DNA from: Actinomycetota bacterium
GTDB lineage: Bacteria; Actinomycetota; Humimicrobiia; Humimicrobiales; Humimicrobiaceae
Reading direction: 5' to 3'
NCBI GenBank assembly: GCA_022865545.1
Contig: JALHTA010000235.1
Coordinates: forward strand, 1-5,384
DNA length: 5,384 nucleotides
A model generated the notes under the pieces. That model was not told where the DNA came from. It worked only from the letters and a program-made list of their open reading frames with translations, and made no database searches. The position numbers and the translations under genes are program-made. Of the stretch, positions 1 to 4,938 are shown piece after piece (position 1 is the stretch's first letter; each line of letters opens with the position of its first letter).

Positions 1-579
1 AAAGACTTTACTTAGCTCGGGATAGAAAAGATTTAGCAGGGGCCGTACCAGAATCTCGGTCACTCTTCCACCCTCACTCTTTAAATAAGAACTATCTATC
101 TTGAGAGGCCTCCTGTAAAAACCTTTCACAAAGGATATACTGTCATCTATAAGCAGGGGACCGAGTATACCATAAATAAACCTTGGCTTGAAATTCATAA
201 TATCAGAGTCACACCATATAATAATATCTCCTTTTAGAATGGTAAGACTTTTCCAGAGAGCATCTCCCTTCCCTTCAAAGCTCCCATATTCAGCAAGGAT
301 TTTCCTATGCTGCAATACTTTAAATCCAGCAGATCTTACTACACTTACTGTCCGGTCCATGGAATTTGAGTCAATCACCACTACCTCGTCTACCAGGCCT
401 GGTTCATATATGCTTTTTCTCACAATATCCAGTATCCTGCCAATAGTCTGAGCCTCGTTTAAGGTCGGAAAACACAGGGATATGGTCAGATTCTTTTTCT
501 TTTTAAATCTGACCAGCCTATCTACGGGAAATACCTTATAATTATATGTATTATTGTTATACCATTGTTCTAAATCCAT
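1..579 (-). CDS. gpgS: Glucosyl-3-phosphoglycerate synthase, N-terminal part (runs off left edge)
   Basis: My own translation gives 193 codons from ATG at 579 to the window edge with no stop; the family is usually about 320-400 residues, so a bit over half is visible. The enzyme (GT81, GT-A fold, cytoplasmic) transfers glucose from an NDP-glucose to 3-phosphoglycerate, the first step to glucosylglycerate and its mannosylated derivative. Visible family signatures are: PTLNE at 38-42; VVIDSNSMDRT at 67-77 (nucleotide-sugar site); EGKGDALWKS at 102-111; a CDSD metal-binding DXD-type motif at 123-126; and GGRVTE at 170-175 followed by RPLLNL, the 3-phosphoglycerate-binding loop of characterised GpgS proteins. 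The start is supported by GGAGGG seven bases upstream and by the family-typical opening with an early W and NTY. It lies 74 bp downstream of a same-strand GT4 gene that probably acts next in the pathway. The family call is strong because several separate motifs agree in order and spacing. Confidence 0.9.
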   Translation of the reverse strand, partial: MDLEQWYNNNTYNYKVFPVDRLVRFKKKKNLTISLCFPTLNEAQTIGRILDIVRKSIYEPGLVDEVVVIDSNSMDRTVSVVRSAGFKVLQHRKILAEYGSFEGKGDALWKSLTILKGDIIIWCDSDIMNFKPRFIYGILGPLLIDDSISFVKGFYRRPLKIDSSYLKSEGGRVTEILVRPLLNLFYPELSKVF

Positions 580-614
580 TTAACTTCCCTCCAAACAACA
601 ATTTATTTGGAAAA
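580..614 (-). promoter_or_regulatory. RBS-sequestering hairpin upstream of gpgS, fourU-like RNA thermometer candidate
   Basis: On the minus-strand transcript, UUUUCCAAA (614 to 606) can pair with UUUGGAGGG (595 to 587) across a 10-nt loop (605-596). The 9 pairs are 4 A-U, 2 G-C and 3 G·U. The 3' arm contains the entire Shine-Dalgarno GGAGGG (592-587), and the four consecutive U residues face AGGG, the layout of fourU thermometers. The AUG begins at 579, after a 7-nt spacer. The pairing is directly visible. Thermal control is inference: the stem is weak, and chance pairing in AT-rich DNA cannot be excluded. Confidence 0.4.
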
Positions 615-653
615 CATATCTATAAAAACCCTGGCTGATTTTATGTTCTTAAA

Positions 654-1925
654 TCAATTAAGTTCCCCAATTAGTTTTTTCAGCCTGGATATTAAATAAT
701 CTATGGAATAGTGCTCTTTTACAATTTTAAAATTCTTGCTTGTGACTTTCTCCCTCATCTTATGGTCGGTAAGCAGTTTAAATGTTTTTTCTACAGATTC
801 CTTATCCACCTTTTTATCGATGACTATGAATTCAAAACCCTTTGACAGCATGTCAGTTAGTACCGGATAATTATTTACAAAGAGTGGTTTCTTAAGAACA
901 CTGGCTTCTATTACCGGATTGCCAAAACCCTCAACATCACTGGGGAGAGTCACCAGATCACAGGCTTTATATAGATCATAGATATCAAACTTTTTAAACA
1001 AATCTTTTCTGGTGTATTCCGGAATATGGTTATGCTCATTATTACTTAATATCAGATTGGTCCCGGTCTTTCTGGCAAGCCTCGTGATTTCATTAAAATA
1101 ATCCAACTCATCCTTTTCCGGATTTCCGCTTATTATCAAATTGATTTTTTTATCAGTTTTTTTTGACAGTTTATCCACCAGCTCTATTGTTCTTTCAATA
1201 TTTTTCCTGGCAATAAGCCTGGTGGGTTGTAGAATTAAAAAATCATCATCATCCATATCTAAAAACTTTTTAACCTCAAGATATTTACTCCCAATTTCTT
1301 TAAGTACATCAAAGTCAAAAATATTAGGAATATAGATCGCTTCAATTTTTTTCTTATCATAGATCGATTTTTTGGCCAGGGTATTTATTACTACATGTTT
1401 AAGACCGGACAGGTCCGGAGGAAAATAATCATCCAGCATCTTTTCTACATTTGAACATAAAAATTGTTTTCTTTCCCAGTAAAAATCATGATGCCTGGTG
1501 ATAGCTTTTATATTGTTTTCTGAAATGACTTCCGTAAGGGCAATGGCCAGGGGGATATTTAGTGGTATGGTAAGAGCATTTTCAATGCTGAGATATTTAA
1601 TATTATTGCTATTTAGTATCTTTAAGAGTTTGCTTTTGATTATTTCCTTTACATCGGCAATACTGTCGATCAATCTCCCCAGGTCTTTTTCCGATGCTTT
1701 TTTCCCTTCATTGAAAGCAATCTTCCGTATATTTACCACATCCGTATGATAATAATCCATTTCCTCTACAGCAAAAAAGATGGAGCTGTCTTCCCTATCA
1801 AATTTTCCCGCAATATAGACCGGATCAAGTCCTATCCTTTTATATGCACCGGCCCATTTATCCGCTTCTATTGAAACACCGTCTACTCCTCCAAGTCTTG
1901 TCGAGATAATGGCTATTTTTTCCAT
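654..1925 (-). CDS. mggA: GT4-family glycosyltransferase, probable mannosylglucosyl-3-phosphoglycerate synthase
   Basis: 423 residues, a complete GT-B fold retaining glycosyltransferase with no signal peptide or membrane segment, so cytoplasmic. The N-terminal acceptor domain opens with IAIISTRLGGVDGVSIEADKW (residues 4-24). It carries RHHDFYWER at 144-152, a block I associate with the MggA-type subfamily. The C-terminal donor domain has QPTRLIARKNIE at 233-244 (the R236...K241 pair that contacts donor phosphates) and SDVEGFGNPVIEA at 329-341 with the E-x7-E pair E332/E340. MggA uses GDP-mannose and glucosyl-3-phosphoglycerate to make mannosylglucosyl-3-phosphoglycerate. That specificity is inferred from the motifs and from gpgS lying 74 bp downstream on the same strand. 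Alternatives are the non-phosphorylated MggS-type synthase or another GT4 enzyme. The start ATG follows GGGGGA by four bases. The gap to the upstream M50 gene is 102 bp with no evident terminator. GT4 call about 0.97; mggA assignment about 0.65. Confidence 0.75.
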   Translation of the reverse strand: MEKIAIISTRLGGVDGVSIEADKWAGAYKRIGLDPVYIAGKFDREDSSIFFAVEEMDYYHTDVVNIRKIAFNEGKKASEKDLGRLIDSIADVKEIIKSKLLKILNSNNIKYLSIENALTIPLNIPLAIALTEVISENNIKAITRHHDFYWERKQFLCSNVEKMLDDYFPPDLSGLKHVVINTLAKKSIYDKKKIEAIYIPNIFDFDVLKEIGSKYLEVKKFLDMDDDDFLILQPTRLIARKNIERTIELVDKLSKKTDKKINLIISGNPEKDELDYFNEITRLARKTGTNLILSNNEHNHIPEYTRKDLFKKFDIYDLYKACDLVTLPSDVEGFGNPVIEASVLKKPLFVNNYPVLTDMLSKGFEFIVIDKKVDKESVEKTFKLLTDHKMREKVTSKNFKIVKEHYSIDYLISRLKKLIGELN

Positions 1926-1953
1926 TTTTCCCCCATATTACCGGATCAATAAA

Positions 1954-1990
1954 TAGTAATTTTTCAATTTAATAAAATTAATTATTACTA
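1954..1990. repeat. Nested AT-rich inverted repeat upstream of the GT4 gene
   Basis: TAGTAAT (1954-1960) and ATTACTA (1984-1990) are perfect inverted copies separated by 23 bp. Inside them, AATTT (1966-1970) and AAATT (1975-1979) form a second perfect pair around a 4-base loop. It sits in the 102-bp gap between the M50 and GT4 genes, about 30 bp upstream of the GT4 start. It could be an operator or a weak hairpin, but low base complexity makes chance a serious alternative. It has no GC stem, so it does not look like an intrinsic terminator. Confidence 0.25.
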
Positions 1991-2027
1991 AAAAAACTAA
2001 TATTTTATTTTTAATTAAAAGTACAGG

Positions 2028-3152
2028 TCAGTGAAGCTCTGACTGGAGCTTGATAAACCTCATCACATCGCTTTTGGTGATTATTCCCTTTAATTTATTT
2101 CCGGACATGATGACAAGATGACCCAGCCCGCTCTTACCCATCTTCTTTATAGCCTCGGAGATCTCCATGGACATATTGACTTTCTCATTTTCAGTTACTG
2201 TTTTCACAATTTCTCCCACTCTGATTTCAGGCCATTTTTGTTTTTCTATTGATTTGATATCATGAAGGGATATTATCCCAATAAATCTTTCACTTCTAAG
2301 ATCCTCGACTACAGGAAATCTCCCAAACCTGTATTTCATAAAATATTCATCTATAAGTTCCTGAAGGCTTATATTTTTTTCAACCAGTACAATATCATCA
2401 TTCATAATATCTGCCACTTTGATCCCCTTGACGGAAGTCTCAAAAATGAGCTGCCTGTATCCCATGCGGGCGGAAGACTGAAGAAACCATCCGATAAATG
2501 CAAACCACACTCCGTTTAAAAAATTCCCGGTAAAGAAAAAGAATATGCCGACTGCAATTATTAAAAAACCGATCACCCTGCCTGTTGTAGATGCTATAAG
2601 GGTAGCTTTCTTAAGATTATCGGTTACTTTCCAGATGATCGAGCGCAGTACCCTTCCTCCGTCCAGGGGATACCCCGGAAGCATATTAAATACTCCCAGT
2701 ATTATATTGATGATGGTAAGATATCTTACAGGTTCCCTTATGATTTCATATTTGCCGGTTAGCAGCCAGATCATCCCAAAGATAATAGCCAGTACAAAGC
2801 TGGCTGCGGGCCCTGCGATGGCCATTACAAATTCACTCATAGGAGTTTCCGGCTCTTTTTCGATCTGGGCCATCCCTCCGAAAAGGAAAAGCGTTATTCT
2901 CTCCACAGGAGTCCCCTTACTTTTTGCAACAAGCGAATGACTTATCTCGTGGATCAGGACAGAAGTAAAAAACAGTATCACGGTAATAATAGTCACTATC
3001 GCAATGATCCCATTGTTTGCACCCGGCAGTACTGCTGGGAAATAATTGAAGCCAAAATAATATACAAAAAGGGCAAATACAATAAACCAGCTAAAATCCA
3101 ATCTGATCTCTATTCCGAAGACCTTAAACAATTTAAATGAAGACCCAAACAT
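2028..3152 (-). CDS. Site-2 protease family M50 metalloprotease with tandem CBS domains
   Basis: 374 residues, a polytopic intramembrane zinc protease. Hydrophobic segments lie near residues 18-37, 46-67, 107-131, 143-158 and 190-224. The zinc site is visible: HEISH at 68-72 (H68, E69, H72) and NMLPGYPLDGG at 156-166, giving the third ligand D164, so the catalytic set is intact. A GGMA turn at 92-95 is typical of the family. The cytoplasmic C-terminus holds two CBS modules, about 247-302 and 312-366, of the kind that bind adenine nucleotides in other proteins. The same S2P-plus-two-CBS layout is known from SpoIVFB-like and archaeal S2P enzymes. The likely role is regulated cleavage of a membrane-bound protein such as an anti-sigma factor, gated by energy state; no substrate gene is in view. 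ATG at 3152 follows CAGGGA by seven bases. The next gene downstream is the GT4 gene, so cotranscription is possible. Confidence 0.93.
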   Translation of the reverse strand: MFGSSFKLFKVFGIEIRLDFSWFIVFALFVYYFGFNYFPAVLPGANNGIIAIVTIITVILFFTSVLIHEISHSLVAKSKGTPVERITLFLFGGMAQIEKEPETPMSEFVMAIAGPAASFVLAIIFGMIWLLTGKYEIIREPVRYLTIINIILGVFNMLPGYPLDGGRVLRSIIWKVTDNLKKATLIASTTGRVIGFLIIAVGIFFFFTGNFLNGVWFAFIGWFLQSSARMGYRQLIFETSVKGIKVADIMNDDIVLVEKNISLQELIDEYFMKYRFGRFPVVEDLRSERFIGIISLHDIKSIEKQKWPEIRVGEIVKTVTENEKVNMSMEISEAIKKMGKSGLGHLVIMSGNKLKGIITKSDVMRFIKLQSELH

Positions 3153-3265
3153 TTTATTTTCCCTGTATGTTTTGTGAAACTTTATACTTTGCAGAAAAAA
3201 ATGAACCTATTATGGTCCGCCAACAGTAGATATAAATATATTATATCCTTTTGTATTAAAAAATT

Positions 3266-3294
3266 AAAATATGAGGAATTTATGATATTGTCAA
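3266..3294 (-). promoter_or_regulatory. Candidate sigma-70-type promoter for the M50 protease gene
   Basis: On the minus strand a perfect TTGACA lies at 3294-3289, with TATTTT (4 of 6 to consensus) at 3271-3266 after a 17-bp spacer. This implies a 5' leader of roughly 105 nt before ATG at 3152. The -35 match and spacing are good, but the -10 is mediocre and AT-rich DNA yields many such matches. Confidence 0.35.
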
Positions 3295-3317
3295 ATTCAA
3301 ATATGGTAGAATATAGA
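3288..3317 (+). promoter_or_regulatory. Candidate promoter for mgtC
   Basis: TTGTCA (3288-3293, 5 of 6 to consensus) and TATAGA (3312-3317, 4 of 6) lie 18 bp apart. A start near 3324 would give a leader of about 105 nt. The -35 box overlaps the minus-strand TTGACA of the divergent M50 promoter at 3289-3294, so polymerase could not readily occupy both at once. TAGAAT at 3307-3312 is a better -10 word but would leave only 13 bp, too short for this -35. Confidence 0.3.
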
Positions 3318-3331
3318 CTATAGTAATTTTA

Positions 3332-3423
3332 TATAGATCACTTTACTTTTATATAAGTTTCTATAGTGTGATCAGACTTATGTGACAAATTATATTTTTT
3401 ATAGACCACTGGACCGGAGTGAT
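3332..3423 (+). promoter_or_regulatory. mgtC leader with alternative pairings, one masking the ribosome binding site
   Basis: GATCAC (3336-3341) is perfectly complementary to GTGATC (3368-3373). The overlapping segment AUCACUUU (3337-3344) can instead pair over eight positions (six Watson-Crick, two G·U) with GGAGUGAU (3416-3423), which contains the mgtC Shine-Dalgarno GGAG. The two pairings exclude each other, so the region could switch between RBS-open and RBS-closed states. A near-direct repeat, TATAGATCACT (3332-3342) and TATAGACCACT (3400-3410), matches at 10 of 11 bases. TGTGATCA (3367-3374) and TGTGACAA (3381-3388) form a second direct repeat 14 bp apart, which could be a DNA-level binding site instead. 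I see no M-box riboswitch core. The pairings are seen; their function is inferred. Confidence 0.35.
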
Positions 3424-3428
3424 AAAAG

Positions 3429-4124
3429 ATGCTTTTAGAAAGATTTCTTACAGAATTTAGTTTTGACCTTTCAGTCTTTATATTTGATATCATAATACCA
3501 TGTGTACTTGCAATGATATTTGGGGGTGTGATAGGTCTTCAAAGAGAAAGACACGAGAGGCCGGCAGGTTTAAGGACTCATACACTTGTATGCCTTGGTT
3601 CGGCTGTTTTTACCCTTGTATCGTATCTTGGTTTTACCTCATTTGCAGGACTTGATGCTTCAAGGATCGCTGCTGGAGTTGTGACAGGAATAGGGTTTAT
3701 CGGAGCCGGGGTCATATTCAAGCAGGGTCCACTTATAAAGGGTGTAACGACTGCTGCGAGCATCTGGATCGTTGCAGCCATCGGTGTGTCATTGGGAGTA
3801 AAGTTATATTATCTGGCCTTTACTGCTGCAGTACTCGGATTTTTAATATTAAGTATACTTAAATCATTTGAGTCCCGGATAATAAGAACACCTAATTATC
3901 ATTTGAAAATAAGTACTGCGTCTGGATTTGATAATATAGATAAGATCCTGGACACCATCAAAGAATATTCCCACGATATTAAAACCAAAAAATACGAATT
4001 TGATCCTTTATCAAATATAAAAACATACAGTTTTTACGTTCACAGCAGAAAACCAGATTTTTCCAACAAAATCATAGAAAAGACCGGTAAAATAGAGGGC
4101 GTGACCGGGATAACTATAAATTAA
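3429..4124 (+). CDS. mgtC: MgtC/SapB-family inner membrane protein
   Basis: 231 residues, typical MgtC length. The N-terminal domain is membrane-embedded, with hydrophobic segments near 15-36, 51-70, 79-97 and 107-142. Family motifs are GGVIGLQRE at 32-40, PAGLRTHTLV at 45-54, GIGFIGAGVIFK at 87-98 and GVTTAASIWIVAAIG at 105-119. Residues from about 155 to the end form a soluble, ACT-like C-terminal domain ending VTGITIN. MgtC proteins support growth at low magnesium and, in pathogens, affect F1Fo ATP synthase and phosphate uptake; in free-living bacteria the exact role is unsettled. GGAG at 3416-3419 sits nine bases before ATG. The gene heads a two-gene unit with the Mut7-C gene 6 bp downstream, and is divergent from the M50 protease gene. 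A long AT-rich leader with possible alternative structures precedes it. Confidence 0.93.
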   Translation: MLLERFLTEFSFDLSVFIFDIIIPCVLAMIFGGVIGLQRERHERPAGLRTHTLVCLGSAVFTLVSYLGFTSFAGLDASRIAAGVVTGIGFIGAGVIFKQGPLIKGVTTAASIWIVAAIGVSLGVKLYYLAFTAAVLGFLILSILKSFESRIIRTPNYHLKISTASGFDNIDKILDTIKEYSHDIKTKKYEFDPLSNIKTYSFYVHSRKPDFSNKIIEKTGKIEGVTGITIN

Positions 4125-4130
4125 CATGAA

Positions 4131-4586
4131 ATGAGATTTATAGCAGATATCATGGTGGGTAAATTGGCCCGCTACCTCCGGATGGCCGGATATGATGTGG
4201 CCTATTTTAATGATGCCAGTGATGATTTTATCCTAAAGACCGCAATGGAAGAGGACCGGATAGTCCTAACAAGGGACACGCTTATGCTCGAACGCAAGCA
4301 GTTTAGGAGTGGGGCATTAAAATCGGTATTTATCTCAGATGATGATATAGAAAAACAACTGATCCAAATAAGTTCGGAACTAAATATCAGTCTCGGGCCG
4401 GATCTTACAAGATGCCTTATATGTAATGATCTGCTGGTAGAAGTATTAAAAAAAGATGTCCGGAACAAGGTTCCTCCATATGTTTACAGCACACAGGATG
4501 AATTTATGTACTGCAAAGGATGTGGAAAATATTATTGGAGGGGAACGCATTATGATTATATGGATGATTTCTTTAAAAGGCTTTGA
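4131..4586 (+). CDS. Stand-alone Mut7-C RNase-domain protein with zinc ribbon
   Basis: 151 residues, the usual size for single-domain Mut7-C (PF01927, formerly DUF82) proteins. The PIN-like N-terminal part has RFIADIMVGKLARYLRMAGYD at 2-22, acidic D31/D32, and VLTRD at 45-49; D6, D32 and D49 are the likely metal-binding acidic residues. The C-terminal part is a zinc ribbon: C95-x2-C98 and C128-x2-C131, followed by the conserved YYWRGTHY at 134-141. The family is predicted to be a metal-dependent ribonuclease from its fold and its similarity to the C-terminus of eukaryotic Mut-7; bacterial substrates are unknown. The start is fixed by the conserved RF-ADxMxGKLARYLR opening. No clear Shine-Dalgarno precedes it. 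It begins 6 bp after the mgtC stop, so translational coupling is likely. Its 3' end overlaps the convergent DUF1667 gene by 14 bp. Confidence 0.9.
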   Translation: MRFIADIMVGKLARYLRMAGYDVAYFNDASDDFILKTAMEEDRIVLTRDTLMLERKQFRSGALKSVFISDDDIEKQLIQISSELNISLGPDLTRCLICNDLLVEVLKKDVRNKVPPYVYSTQDEFMYCKGCGKYYWRGTHYDYMDDFFKRL

Positions 4587-4938
4587 CCTCTCTGGCAGCA
4601 ATCAGCTTAATACCTTTTTCAGTAAAATCTTTGATCAATACCTTTCCGAATCCTATAGGTGCCGCAATTCTTAATCCTCTTATGATATCACGGCCGCTTT
4701 TCCATTCTGCTTTCCTGATCGGTTTAGAGGTCCTTACAGGGACAAGCTTTGTTTCACCATTTCTTACAGCTACTGTGGAAGTAAAGATCCTTCTTGGATC
4801 ACATATTTCCGAGATGGCATATTTTTTACCCTTTGAACACTCCTGACCCGATACTTGCAGTTTCTTTCCGGTCTTTAATGATCCCCTGACCTGTATCCGG
4901 CAGGATTTTGGGCATATTATACAATTTATACTTTTCAC
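4573..4938 (-). CDS. DUF1667 cysteine-rich protein, partner of the flavin oxidoreductase
   Basis: 121 residues, soluble, complete. The N-terminus carries C6-x2-C9-x3-C13, then C34 in GQECSKGKKYA and C46 in ICDPRR, a five-cysteine pattern suited to binding a metal or iron-sulfur cluster. The middle holds TVAVRNGETKLVPVRTSKPI (54-73), characteristic of DUF1667 (PF07892). No enzymatic activity is established for the family to my knowledge. It is typically encoded directly after the flavin oxidoreductase in glycerol-3-phosphate dehydrogenase operons, which suggests an electron-transfer or accessory subunit. The start is GTG at 4938, whose last two bases form the start of the upstream gene's TGA stop (GTGA, 4938-4935). 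GGAGG lies four bases upstream inside that gene, so translation is coupled. The 3' end overlaps the Mut7-C gene on the other strand. Confidence 0.88.
   Translation of the reverse strand: MKSINCIICPKSCRIQVRGSLKTGKKLQVSGQECSKGKKYAISEICDPRRIFTSTVAVRNGETKLVPVRTSKPIRKAEWKSGRDIIRGLRIAAPIGFGKVLIKDFTEKGIKLIAAREVKAF

Noticed and set aside
188..451. 87-codon plus-strand open frame
   Set aside because: It is antisense to the clearly recognisable GpgS coding sequence and has no domain character.
1926..2027. Intrinsic terminator between the M50 and GT4 genes
   Set aside because: A T-rich run exists on the transcript strand (about 1997-1991), but no GC-containing stem precedes it.
2545..2940. 131-codon open frame on the plus strand, antisense to the M50 gene
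   Set aside because: The opposite strand encodes an intact S2P domain with HEXXH and PLDGG motifs; the plus-strand translation shows no family features and no ribosome binding site.
3307..3312. TAGAAT as the mgtC -10 box
   Set aside because: It lies only 13 bp after TTGTCA, outside the normal spacing; TATAGA at 3312-3317 fits the spacing better.
3153..3428. M-box (ykoK) magnesium riboswitch upstream of mgtC
   Set aside because: The region is short and AT-rich and lacks the conserved GC-containing helices of that class; only the simple alternative pairings described could be supported.
4456..4846. Plus-strand frames spanning the end of Mut7-C and the DUF1667 gene
   Set aside because: They are out of frame with the Mut7-C gene and antisense to DUF1667; both of those genes have strong conserved motifs, so these are shadows.
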